NCBI GenBank assembly: GCA_900544885.1
Contig: UQWU01000004.1
Location: 1-63,191, forward strand
Length of the DNA stretch: 63,191 bases
Source: an uncultured Phascolarctobacterium sp.
GTDB lineage: Bacteria > Bacillota > Negativicutes > Acidaminococcales > Acidaminococcaceae
Direction of reading: 5' to 3'
Position 1 is the stretch's first letter; the number at the start of each line of letters is the position of its first letter. Below the pieces are notes generated by a model, which saw only the letters and a list, made by a program, of their open reading frames with translations, did not search any database and was not told the origin of the DNA. The position numbers and the translations under genes are program-made. Positions 25,541-33,984 of the stretch are shown here, in pieces.

Positions 25541-26245
25541 TTATTGAATATATGCCTTCAAAACATCGCTACGTTTATCGAGACACAAGTATTTATATAC
25601 CGGACGACCTACGGAACCACGATGTAAATCAAGCTTTAACAAATGCAGAGATTTCAGGAATTCCAAATATTTACGAATGGAAACACGAGAAATACCGACC
25701 TTTGCCGCTACCTCTTCAGTAGTAAACATGCCATCGATACCTTTAATACATTCCCACACAGTAGCCAGAGTATTTTTGTCCAAACCCTTCGGCAAAGAAA
25801 CTGTGCCTCTATCCTCTTGACGGATAATAGTCTGGTCAAAATCAGATTGTTCTAAAACATTTTGTTCCTCTACAATATGATATCTCTTCAGATAATTGTT
25901 CAGAGCCAGATTAAAGCGTTCAAACTCAAAAGGCTTAATGATGTAATCCACAGCACCAAGACGTAGAGCCTGTTTAATCTTATCCTTATCATTAGCTGCA
26001 GAAACGATAATAACATCTACATCATAACCATTTTCACGGATTTTTGCTAACAGCTGTAATCCATCCATGGTCGGCATAAAGACATCCAAAATTAATAAAT
26101 CATAACTTTTTTGACGCAGTAATTTTAATGCAGCTTCGCCATTATTGGCAATATCACATAATTGAAACCCTTTTACTTGACTGAGATAATGTTCATGTAA
26201 TTGGGCAACCATAGGATCGTCTTCGACAACTAAAACATTAATCAT
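25541..26245 (-). CDS. Response regulator, CitB/DcuR (CriR) type
   Basis: About 234 residues. The receiver domain (VLVVEDDPMVAQLHE, phospho-Asp in LLILDVFMPTMDG, Lys in DYIIKPFEFERF) is followed by a winged helix-turn-helix (TVWECIKG...FTTEEVAAKVGISRVSIRKYLEFL) as in CitB/DcuR/DctR. ATG 26245 has AAGGAA upstream; the frame to 26329 intrudes into the kinase and is rejected. It starts immediately after the kinase stop codon. The partners usually sense citrate or C4-dicarboxylates, but no matching transporter is adjacent. Confidence 0.92.
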   Translation of the reverse strand: MINVLVVEDDPMVAQLHEHYLSQVKGFQLCDIANNGEAALKLLRQKSYDLLILDVFMPTMDGLQLLAKIRENGYDVDVIIVSAANDKDKIKQALRLGAVDYIIKPFEFERFNLALNNYLKRYHIVEEQNVLEQSDFDQTIIRQEDRGTVSLPKGLDKNTLATVWECIKGIDGMFTTEEVAAKVGISRVSIRKYLEFLKSLHLLKLDLHRGSVGRPVYKYLCLDKRSDVLKAYIQ

Positions 26246-26246
26246 A

Positions 26247-27944
26247 TCAAATTCCTTCTTTCTTAACTGGTAATCGTACTGTAAAGATAGTACCCTCACC
26301 AACAGTAGATTCAACTGTAATTGTACCATTCAAGCTGTCAATGCTTTGTTTTACCAAATATAAACCAAAGCCATGACCACTGACATTTTTACTACTATAG
26401 CCACGCATATAAATTTTATTGATTGTTTCCTCTGTCATACCAGGACCGGAGTCCTCGACCACAATAACTATTTCACGGTCGAAATCAAGAATTGACAAAT
26501 TGACAATACGCTCGCCATCAAAGTTCTTTAAAACATCAAAAGCATTTTCAATAATATTGCCTGCAATCAATACGATATCGTGAACGGAGGGAACATCAAG
26601 CTCTCCATGCAGCTCACTTTCTTCGGTCAAAGAAAATTCAATATCCAGTTCGCGGCTGCGACTGATTTTGCCTAAGATAAAACCGGAAAGAGTAATATCT
26701 TTCAAACGGGTAACGATATACGAAACCTCTGACTGCCTGTCATAGGCAATTTCTTTAGTATAATTTTTCAATTCATCATAGGCCTTCATATCAATCAGAC
26801 CCATAATAACGTGCATTTTGTTCATGAACTCATGAGTTTGTGCACGTAAAGCAGTAGCATAATTTTTAAAGCCAGTAAGCTGGTTAGCCATTTCCTCAAC
26901 TACAGATTTCTTACGGAAGGTAATTACAGCACCGAGAATATTATCACCATCACGCAAAGGTACTGCTGTAATAATAAAGACAATGTGACCGAATCTAACA
27001 CTAGCGTCAACAATAGTCTTGCCCTCTAAAAGAATTTCCGTAAAGGAAATATTTTTCAGTACAAGCTGCGCCTGCTTGCCACATAAGGAATCACAGTCAG
27101 AAATGCCTGCCTCCTGCAGCAAAATATTGGCTTCAGAGTTTACTAAAGTTATCAGGCCATGACTATTCACATTAACAATGCCCTCGCGAACAGAGTTTAA
27201 AATGACATTACGCTCTTGTAACATACGGGCAATTTCTTCCGGCTCATACCCAAACAGCACCGCTTTAATACGACCGGCCAAAAATATTGCACCACAGATA
27301 CCGACAATCAAACCTAACAAAGTCATTATCAGCAAAAACATTACTGAATCAATCGTAGAATTATTCAGGATTTCATCAGAATAACCTGTTACTACATAAC
27401 CGATAGTTTCGTGATTCTTATCGCTGACATACCCGATGGCCTTGTTCGGAATCTTATAATTTTCCTTCCAAGTAATTTTATTTACAGAAGCATATTTATC
27501 CACTAATTTCTGTGCACTGGAAGCAAAATTCGGCAGATTACCTGGATTATACATTACGCGCAAATTACGATTCTTATCGTAAATAGCTACACCGGCTTCA
27601 TCAGAATGATCTACTTCATTTACATAATTCGCCATCAACTGGTCATTATCCTTGTTATTAGCGTCATAAGGCACAACAAGTCCATCTTTGATTTCAGCAG
27701 AATTACATAAAATATTGTTGATGCTGACAGCATTAATGCTGACACGGTCATAAATAACCTTGGAAACACGATATGTCGTAAATAAAGATGCCGGCAGCAA
27801 AGCAATACAAACAACCAGAGTTATTAAAATAACAATCTGATGTGACAAGGTAAAACGTCTTTTATGCTTGTCATTCAATGATGTATAATCTATAAAATTA
27901 TTTTTAGTATTTTTATTGAGCTCAGGCTCAGATTTTTTCAACAT
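26247..27944 (-). CDS. Sensor histidine kinase, CitA/DcuS family
   Basis: A 565-residue kinase. TM1 lies near residues 35-57, a periplasmic sensor (PASp-like) domain spans about 60-190, and TM2 about 195-225. The hallmark linker FGYEPEEIARMLQERNVILNS leads into a cytoplasmic PAS, then AQTHEFMNKMHVIMGL with the phospho-His and ATPase boxes ENAFD, VEDSGPGM and SGHGFGLYLV. The linker is diagnostic for CitA/DcuS carboxylate sensors. Its first 17 bases overlap the end of prfC, an unusual coupling of a sensor with a release factor. The ligand cannot be told from sequence. Confidence 0.93.
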   Translation of the reverse strand: MLKKSEPELNKNTKNNFIDYTSLNDKHKRRFTLSHQIVILITLVVCIALLPASLFTTYRVSKVIYDRVSINAVSINNILCNSAEIKDGLVVPYDANNKDNDQLMANYVNEVDHSDEAGVAIYDKNRNLRVMYNPGNLPNFASSAQKLVDKYASVNKITWKENYKIPNKAIGYVSDKNHETIGYVVTGYSDEILNNSTIDSVMFLLIMTLLGLIVGICGAIFLAGRIKAVLFGYEPEEIARMLQERNVILNSVREGIVNVNSHGLITLVNSEANILLQEAGISDCDSLCGKQAQLVLKNISFTEILLEGKTIVDASVRFGHIVFIITAVPLRDGDNILGAVITFRKKSVVEEMANQLTGFKNYATALRAQTHEFMNKMHVIMGLIDMKAYDELKNYTKEIAYDRQSEVSYIVTRLKDITLSGFILGKISRSRELDIEFSLTEESELHGELDVPSVHDIVLIAGNIIENAFDVLKNFDGERIVNLSILDFDREIVIVVEDSGPGMTEETINKIYMRGYSSKNVSGHGFGLYLVKQSIDSLNGTITVESTVGEGTIFTVRLPVKKEGI

Positions 27945-29538
27945 CTGCAGGCACCGTTAAGAACTGTATGCCGGGGTTACGGTCCAAAATCCAGTTCAAG
28001 GACCATTCATTGTTAACCAAAATAACAGGACGATCCTTTTTATCATAAACCAACATGCCATTATCAAGACCTTTGATGTTCTCAACAAGCTTCTTATCTT
28101 CAGCATATACCCAGCGTGCTACTGAATATGGTAATTGGTTCATCAACAATTGAGAGCTGTATTCGTTAAGCAGACGGTATTCCAAAACCTCCAGCTGCAG
28201 AACGCCGACAACGCCGACAATGTAGCTTTCCAGGCCTACACCCTCTTGACGGAATACTTGGATTGCGCCCTCTTGAGAAAGCTGTACAATACCTTTTTCA
28301 AATTGCTTACGTTTTAAAGAATCCTTCGGTTGTACTCTGGCAAAAATTTCCGGAGGGAATACAGGGAAATCTTCAAACTGCAATTTAAGACTATTATCAC
28401 TCAAGGAATCGCCGATGCCGAAGATACCAGGATCGAAGACACCAATAATATCACCGGGGTAAGCTTTTTCAATAATAGTTCTTTCTTGTGCAAGGAATTG
28501 CTGCGGTTGAGCCAGCTTAACCATTTTTCCTGATTGTTTATGATAAACGCTCATGCCTTTTTCAAATACGCCGCTGCAAATACGCATGAATGAAATTCTA
28601 TCACGGTGTGCAGGATTCATATTAGCTTGGATTTTAAAGACAAAGGCAGAGAATTTTTCGTTATCCGGAGAAAGAATATTGCCGTTTTGCAACATACGCG
28701 GTTGCGGTTTCGGAGATAATTCCAAGAATTTTTCCAAGAAACCACGTACACCGAAGTTAGTCATAGCAGAACCAAAGAACATAGGAGTCAGCTCGCCGGC
28801 ATTAACCTTTTCCATGTCAAAAGTATCGCCTGCCATATCCAGCAGCTCGATATCATTGCAGAGATTTTCGTACAAATCATCACCTAGCAGCTCTCTGATT
28901 TTCGGATCATCAAGAGAACCTGTAGTAGATTTCAATTTTGTAGAACCATGGCTGGTATCATCCTCAAATAATTCGATAGTATTTTTCAGACGATCATAAA
29001 CACCTTTATAATGACCATCAATACCAATCGGCCAATTAACAGGGAACGCACGAATGCCAAGCACCTTTTCCAGCTCGTCCATCAAATCGAACGGATTACG
29101 GCCGTAACGGTCCAGTTTGTTAACAAAGGTAAAGATAGGCAGACGACGGCGATGACATACCCAGAACAGTTTTTTAGTCTGCGGTTCGACACCTTTTGCA
29201 GCGTCAATCAACATAACAGCACTATCTGCAGCCATCAGAGTACGATAAGTATCTTCAGAGAAATCCTGGTGACCAGGGGTATCAAGGATATTAACACGGT
29301 AGCCGTCATAATCAAACTGCAATACAGAAGAAGTTACGGAAATACCACGTTGTTTTTCAATTTCCATCCAGTCAGATACTGCATGCTTATTGCTTTTTCT
29401 AGCTTTAACGGAACCTGCTAAGTGAATCGCTCCGCCATATAACAAAAGTTTTTCTGTTAAGGTAGTTTTACCGGCATCAGGGTGAGATATAATCGCAAAA
29501 GTTCTGCGTTTCTCAATTTTTTCTAATAATTCCTGCAT
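27928..29538 (-). CDS. prfC: Peptide chain release factor 3
   Basis: A 536-residue translational GTPase that removes RF1/RF2 from terminated ribosomes. G1 is SHPDAGKTTLTEK, switch/G2 RGISVTSSV, G3 DTPGHQDF and G4 NKLDRYGRNP; the RF3-specific C-terminal domains follow (FPPEIFARVQPKDSLKRKQ). Length is normal. GGGGGAAA precedes the ATG. Its stop codon lies inside the start of the sensor kinase gene, so the two are likely co-transcribed, perhaps with translational coupling. Confidence 0.95.
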   Translation of the reverse strand: MQELLEKIEKRRTFAIISHPDAGKTTLTEKLLLYGGAIHLAGSVKARKSNKHAVSDWMEIEKQRGISVTSSVLQFDYDGYRVNILDTPGHQDFSEDTYRTLMAADSAVMLIDAAKGVEPQTKKLFWVCHRRRLPIFTFVNKLDRYGRNPFDLMDELEKVLGIRAFPVNWPIGIDGHYKGVYDRLKNTIELFEDDTSHGSTKLKSTTGSLDDPKIRELLGDDLYENLCNDIELLDMAGDTFDMEKVNAGELTPMFFGSAMTNFGVRGFLEKFLELSPKPQPRMLQNGNILSPDNEKFSAFVFKIQANMNPAHRDRISFMRICSGVFEKGMSVYHKQSGKMVKLAQPQQFLAQERTIIEKAYPGDIIGVFDPGIFGIGDSLSDNSLKLQFEDFPVFPPEIFARVQPKDSLKRKQFEKGIVQLSQEGAIQVFRQEGVGLESYIVGVVGVLQLEVLEYRLLNEYSSQLLMNQLPYSVARWVYAEDKKLVENIKGLDNGMLVYDKKDRPVILVNNEWSLNWILDRNPGIQFLTVPADVEKI

Positions 29539-29550
29539 AATTTCCCCCTA

Positions 29551-30123
29551 TTACTCTTCAATATTTGCATCCATATTTTGGGCTTCGTATAATTTATAAG
29601 CCTCAAGAATTTGTTTTTTTATATAATCAGGCATAGTCACTTCTGTCTGTAACTCTCCACGCATGGTTACACGGAAAGCCACATTTTCAAAGCGTTCACC
29701 GCCATATGTTTCACAAGTCACGGAAGTACGCATAAATTCATCTTGAAAGATGCAATCCTTTAAGCAATGAGCTTTGCGTTCCATATCCCAAAGGCGATAG
29801 AATTCGTATAATTTATGCTGTGCTTCTGGAGGAATATCCTCACCGACAACAACTGTTTCAGTTTCGTCAATAGGTGTACAATCCATATCATTATAGATAG
29901 TACCATCTTCCAATTCAATATCTACTGTCAGAACATAGTCTACCTCTGTAAAAGAAGCTGCTTTTACCTGCCATTTCTTATGCCATTTTTCTATACAAGC
30001 AGGACAAATGAATTTGGTATCGCGTATATTATTGGACATAAAATTGTCGCGATAGTATAGTTTTTCACCAGGAACAAAATGTTCTCCACATTCACTGCAG
30101 ACAATATCTAAAGTACGAATCAT
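29551..30123 (-). CDS. Conserved hypothetical protein with CxxC pairs (zinc-ribbon-like)
   Basis: A 190-residue soluble acidic protein, unrecognised. Its N-terminus has CSECGEHFVPGE and ICPACIEKWHKKW, two CxxC knuckles about 30 residues apart that could bind zinc. The rest is predicted alpha/beta with no signal peptide. GGAGG 7 bases before ATG 30123 decides the start; the longer frame to 30234 reads through a terminator and into tRNA-Pro. It sits 12 bases before prfC and probably shares its transcript. Confidence 0.75.
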   Translation of the reverse strand: MIRTLDIVCSECGEHFVPGEKLYYRDNFMSNNIRDTKFICPACIEKWHKKWQVKAASFTEVDYVLTVDIELEDGTIYNDMDCTPIDETETVVVGEDIPPEAQHKLYEFYRLWDMERKAHCLKDCIFQDEFMRTSVTCETYGGERFENVAFRVTMRGELQTEVTMPDYIKKQILEAYKLYEAQNMDANIEE

Positions 30124-30153
30124 AGGAAAACCTCCAAATTTAAACGTAAAAAA

Positions 30154-30177
30154 AGCCTTTACGCAAACGTAAAGGCT
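30154..30177 (-). terminator. Terminator of tRNA-Pro
   Basis: AGCCTTTACG-TTTG-CGTAAAGGCT hairpin followed by TTTTTTTAC on the minus strand. Confidence 0.9.
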
Positions 30178-30189
30178 ATAGATCCGACA

Positions 30190-30266
30190 TGGTCGGAGCG
30201 GCGGGATTTGAACCCACGACCTCTTCCACCCCAAGGAAGCGCTCTACCAAACTGAGCCACGCCCCG
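30190..30266 (-). tRNA. tRNA-Pro (anticodon GGG)
   Basis: 77 bases with encoded CCA. Acceptor CGGGGCG/CGCTCCG pairs fully with one G-U; D-loop GGCTCAGTTTGGTAGAGC; anticodon arm CTTCC-TTGGGGT-GGAAG gives GGG; T-arm GTGGGTTCAAATCCCGC; discriminator A. Confidence 0.97.
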
Positions 30267-30305
30267 ACTATTTTGGGTTGTTGCTGTATATCAGCAACGA
30301 ATATG

Positions 30306-30334
30306 ATTATACGTTATCTTAATACTTTTGTCAA
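30306..30334 (-). promoter_or_regulatory. Promoter of tRNA-Pro
   Basis: Consensus TTGACA (30329-30334) and TATAAT (30306-30311) with a 17-base spacer, 40 bases before the tRNA. Confidence 0.92.
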
Positions 30335-30374
30335 CACTTTTTACACAAAAATATTAAAATTTTTAAATTTTATT

Positions 30375-31286
30375 TTATATTGCTTTTACACCATCGCTAT
30401 CCAAATCAAGAATATGATAACAGCAATGTTCACCTTGAGCCGCAAAAGCCTTTACCATCGCTTGAGCAATACCTTCACAATCCGCCGCAGGATCCGCGTA
30501 TGCCATAATCGTGGAACCTGCTCCGCTAATAATAGCATTATACGCACCATGCTCCTTCGCTGCATTAAATACTTCCTGCAATCCAGGAATTAAATGAGCA
30601 CGATATGGCTGATGCAGCTTATCCTCTAAAGCCGACTCCAGATATTCATAATGACCACTCAATAAAGCACCTACCAGCAAAGATGCACGAGAAGTATTAT
30701 AAACTGCATCCTTATGGGGAACGCTTTCAGGAATAGCTTGACGTGCCAAAAAGGTCGGTAGCTTGCTATCAGGCACAACTGCAATAAACTTTAACGGTTT
30801 AACAGGCAGCAAACGCAGAGAATGTGCTTTCCCCTCTTCCATATAACTGATTGTAAAGCCACCTAAAAGTGCAGGTGCTACATTATCAGGATGACCCTCA
30901 ATTTCAGTAGCAATATCTAAAAGCTCTTCCTTAGTATAATAATTATCACACAAGCAGTTAGCAGCATAAAGACCGGCTACAATAGCGCTAGAGCTGCTAC
31001 CCAGACCGCGGGACATGGGGATACGGTTTTTCATAGTAACGCTTAAACCGATACGTTCATTATTCTTAACTTTATTCCAAACACGCAAAAAGCTTGCAAA
31101 TGCTAAGTTTCTGCCATAGGGCTTTAAATATTCCGCACCCTCGCCTGTTACTTGCAACTTGAAACCTTTAGCTTCAGTAATTTCATAAGTCACCTCATTA
31201 TAAAGAGTGCAGGCCAATCCCAAAGTATCAAACCCGGGGCCGCAATTAGCAGAGGTTGCCGGAACTTGAATCGTTACTTTCTTCAT
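30375..31286 (-). CDS. thrB: Homoserine kinase
   Basis: A 303-residue GHMP kinase that phosphorylates homoserine for threonine synthesis. PMSRGLGSSSSAIVAGL is the ATP-binding GHMP motif, the N-terminal ATSANCGPGFDTLGLAC segment is typical of ThrB, and AIISGAGSTIMAY is the C-terminal GHMP motif. It lies 10 bases after hom, completing pheB-hom-thrB. No thrC or aspartokinase is in the window. Confidence 0.95.
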   Translation of the reverse strand: MKKVTIQVPATSANCGPGFDTLGLACTLYNEVTYEITEAKGFKLQVTGEGAEYLKPYGRNLAFASFLRVWNKVKNNERIGLSVTMKNRIPMSRGLGSSSSAIVAGLYAANCLCDNYYTKEELLDIATEIEGHPDNVAPALLGGFTISYMEEGKAHSLRLLPVKPLKFIAVVPDSKLPTFLARQAIPESVPHKDAVYNTSRASLLVGALLSGHYEYLESALEDKLHQPYRAHLIPGLQEVFNAAKEHGAYNAIISGAGSTIMAYADPAADCEGIAQAMVKAFAAQGEHCCYHILDLDSDGVKAI

Positions 31287-31296
31287 AGCAATCTCC

Positions 31297-32601
31297 TTAT
31301 GCCAGCTTGCTATCTTCTACACGAATTACACAGCTGATTTTTTCTACTACAGGTAATACCTTCAATACCTGCAGTGCCATTTGTAAATCGGACTCAGAAA
31401 CGCTGTGGGTAATAACAACAATTTCTGCTTTCTGCGTAGCAGCATCATTAGTCTGTACTACATTGCGCAGACTGACATTCTGGGCACCGAAGGCAGCAGC
31501 AATCGCAGCCAGAGCACCAGGTTTATCCAATACCTGCATACGAATATATACAGGAGCAGAAATTTTCTCCGGCGGACACAACTTTTTCTCTTTAAAGCAG
31601 GTGCAGTTGATACGTGCACCGGAATGATGAACCATATTACGGGCAATTTCAATAATATCGCCGCATACAGCACTAGCAGTCGGCAGACGACCGGCACCAA
31701 GACCAAGGAACATAGCCTCGCCAATAGCATCGCCATTGACAAAAACTGCATTGTACACCCCGTTAACGCTGGAAAGCGGATGATGCATCGGCAGCATAGT
31801 CGGAGTTACACAAGCCATAACGCCGTTTTCTTCGTCGTTTTTAGCAATGCCCAATAATTTAACAGCATAACCAAGATGCTGTGCATATTTAATATCACTA
31901 GCTTCGATATTTTCGATACCGGAAACCATAACATCGTCAAGACTGATACGCATATTAAAGGCAATGGAAGCCAAAATAGCAATCTTACGTGCTGCATCTA
32001 AACCGCCTACATCAGCAGTAGGATCTGATTCAGCATAACCCTTAGCCTGCGCTTCCTTTAAAACCTCTGCATAAGCTAAATGCTCATTAGACATTTTGGA
32101 CAGCATATAGTTAGTAGTGCCATTAACAATACCCATAATAGAATGGATTTTATTAGCAGCCATACTGGTTTTCATCGGTCCGATAATAGGAATACCACCG
32201 CAGACACTGGCTTCAAACAAGAAATCGCAATGATGTTCCTCAGCCAATGGAAATAATTCTTCCCCATATTTAGCTATTACGTCTTTATTGGCAGTAACAA
32301 CATTTTTGCCATTCTTCAAGGCACAAGCAATAAACTCTTTTGCAGGATGCTCACGACCCAACAATTCCACAATGATATCTATTTCCGGATCTTGGAGCAG
32401 TTCATCGGCATTATCAGTAAAGATATATTTATCACCATATTCCTGACGTCTGGCTTCTACATTACGATCCAAAACTTTAGTAATACGAATCGGCAGACCA
32501 ACCTTTTTCTCAATCTCTTCGGCATTATCCTCCAGAACACGTAACACACCGCCACCGACAGTTCCGGCACCTAAAAGACCTACATTGACAAAATCTTTCA
32601 T
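31297..32601 (-). CDS. hom: Homoserine dehydrogenase
   Basis: About 434 residues. The NAD(P) site is VGLLGAGTVGGGVLRVLED; the catalytic domain includes TNYMLSKM and GYAESDPTADVGGLDAARKIAIL; the C-terminal ACT domain (IRMQVLDKPGALAAIAAAFG) gives feedback control by threonine in this family. ATG 32601 has GGAGG 5 bases upstream; the ATG at 32613 overlaps that ribosome site. It is preceded by an intergenic hairpin. Confidence 0.94.
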   Translation of the reverse strand: MKDFVNVGLLGAGTVGGGVLRVLEDNAEEIEKKVGLPIRITKVLDRNVEARRQEYGDKYIFTDNADELLQDPEIDIIVELLGREHPAKEFIACALKNGKNVVTANKDVIAKYGEELFPLAEEHHCDFLFEASVCGGIPIIGPMKTSMAANKIHSIMGIVNGTTNYMLSKMSNEHLAYAEVLKEAQAKGYAESDPTADVGGLDAARKIAILASIAFNMRISLDDVMVSGIENIEASDIKYAQHLGYAVKLLGIAKNDEENGVMACVTPTMLPMHHPLSSVNGVYNAVFVNGDAIGEAMFLGLGAGRLPTASAVCGDIIEIARNMVHHSGARINCTCFKEKKLCPPEKISAPVYIRMQVLDKPGALAAIAAAFGAQNVSLRNVVQTNDAATQKAEIVVITHSVSESDLQMALQVLKVLPVVEKISCVIRVEDSKLA

Positions 32602-32621
32602 ATACTCCTCCATAAAGAAAG

Positions 32622-32648
32622 CTGAAGCTGATACCGCACCAGCTTCAG
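32622..32648 (-). promoter_or_regulatory. Hairpin between pheB and hom
   Basis: CTGAAGCTG / CAGCTTCAG perfect 9-base stem with a 9-base loop, followed on the minus strand by CTTTCTTTATGGAGG. The U-run is weak. It could be a partial terminator that sets the hom/pheB ratio or an RNA-stability element. Confidence 0.5.
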
Positions 32649-32666
32649 TTTATATTTTGCCTAATA

Positions 32667-33110
32667 TTATACCTGACCTAAAACTTCTAACCGTTTTACG
32701 CCATCAATCATACGCAGTTTATCCAGCAATGCTTCCAAATCTACAGTCAGATGTTTAGTTTCGATAGAAATAGTAGTATTAGCTACACCTTGTAAAGGAA
32801 TACCTTGGTTGATGGTCAGAATACTACCGGAATCATCTGCAACAGTATTCAAAACTTTAGAAAGAACACCGGATTTATGCTCGAGGAGTAAGGACAGAGT
32901 AATGATTTTTTCTCTGCTTGCTTCATAGAACGGAAAAACGAAATCTTTATATTTATAATAAGCACTACGGCTCAAACCCATTTTTTCAACAGCTTCGTTA
33001 ATGGTTTTTATTTCGCCTCGTTTGAGGATTTCCTTTACTTTAATAGTTTTCTTAATTGCTTCCGGAAGAATCTCTTCGCGGACTAAATAGAATGTAGATT
33101 TTTCAGACAT
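32667..33110 (-). CDS. pheB: ACT domain-containing protein (PheB-like)
   Basis: A 147-residue regulator-like protein. The N-terminal half holds a helix-turn-helix-like part (EAVEKMGLSRSAYYKYKDFVFP); the C-terminal half is an ACT domain (LSLLLEHKSGVLSKVLNTVADD). It matches the PheB/UPF0735 family usually found directly upstream of homoserine dehydrogenase in Firmicutes, as here. A role in amino-acid sensing is likely; its mode of action is not established. Confidence 0.9.
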   Translation of the reverse strand: MSEKSTFYLVREEILPEAIKKTIKVKEILKRGEIKTINEAVEKMGLSRSAYYKYKDFVFPFYEASREKIITLSLLLEHKSGVLSKVLNTVADDSGSILTINQGIPLQGVANTTISIETKHLTVDLEALLDKLRMIDGVKRLEVLGQV

Positions 33111-33243
33111 AATATTTGTCCCCTTTCTTTTCGCTAACTCTTGCTATATTATACCACTGTTCCCTTGTAAAATACAAATGAATTTTTTTAGAAATATCCA
33201 TGTAAAAAAAAGAACTTTAAGATTACACCTTTACAAAAAAGGA

Positions 33244-33283
33244 CAATGCCTGCACTACATTTAAAATATAGTCACAGGCATTG
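33244..33283 (-). terminator. Terminator of the der-plsY unit
   Basis: CAATGCCTG / CAGGCATTG stem with a 22-base loop, followed on the minus strand by TCCTTTTTTG. Confidence 0.75.
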
Positions 33284-33323
33284 CCGTTACGGTCACGATA
33301 TGTTATTGTCCACAAAAAAATAA

Positions 33324-33965
33324 TTATTTCTGCAGATCTTTAGCATTACCGGGCTTAATTTTACTTTCAGTACCGGAAAGCAAGCGGCCGATATTTTCTT
33401 TATGACGTAACACAACAAAGAAGCCAGCAATTGTACCTAAAACGATATACGGCAACGGATAATCTAAATACCAAGCCATAATCGGAGTAAAAATCGCCGC
33501 TACAATGGAGCCTAAAGAAACATAACGGGTTGTCAGCACCAACGCCAGCCAAATCAGGAATACTGCACCTGCAACCTTAGGCATCAAAAATACCAGAATA
33601 CCTAAGCCGGTAGCAACACCCTTGCCGCCCTTAAAGCCTAAGAACAAAGAATAGTTATGTCCCAATAAAGCACCCAAAGCAGTAATAACGTTCAACAACG
33701 GATCACCATAGAAATAATTAACGATGGCGATAGCTGCAATACCTTTGAACATATCGCATAAAAGCACGATTACTGCTGTTTGGATACCTACGGTACGGAA
33801 AACATTGGTTGTACCTATATTTTTGCTGCCATAATTACGAATATCAATACCATGCAGCATTTTTACTATCCATAGGCCGCTAGGAACAGAACCAAATACC
33901 ATACCTAGTACAAAGCCTACTATTAAAAGATATTCCGGGACATTAATACACAAATTGGACATCAT
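33324..33965 (-). CDS. plsY: Glycerol-3-phosphate acyltransferase PlsY
   Basis: A 213-residue membrane enzyme with about five spans that uses acyl-phosphate to make lysophosphatidic acid. GSVPSGLWIVK and the RNYGSKNIGTTNVFRTVG stretch are conserved loop motifs, and FLGFKGGKGVATGLG is the acyl/phosphate loop. Two adjacent ATGs (33965, 33962) compete; the AGGTG spacing slightly favours the second. It follows der by 19 bases. plsC, for the next step, is in the same gene block. Confidence 0.94.
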   Translation of the reverse strand: MMSNLCINVPEYLLIVGFVLGMVFGSVPSGLWIVKMLHGIDIRNYGSKNIGTTNVFRTVGIQTAVIVLLCDMFKGIAAIAIVNYFYGDPLLNVITALGALLGHNYSLFLGFKGGKGVATGLGILVFLMPKVAGAVFLIWLALVLTTRYVSLGSIVAAIFTPIMAWYLDYPLPYIVLGTIAGFFVVLRHKENIGRLLSGTESKIKPGNAKDLQK

Positions 33966-33984
33966 ATCACCTGACTTCTACCGC

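Noticed and set aside
29551..30234. Longer form of the CxxC protein
   Set aside because: The extension reads through the tRNA-Pro terminator and into the tRNA gene.
33111..33243. T-box or amino-acid riboswitch ahead of pheB
   Set aside because: The leader is about 130 bases at most and no T-box sequence (UGGN motif with antiterminator) is visible.
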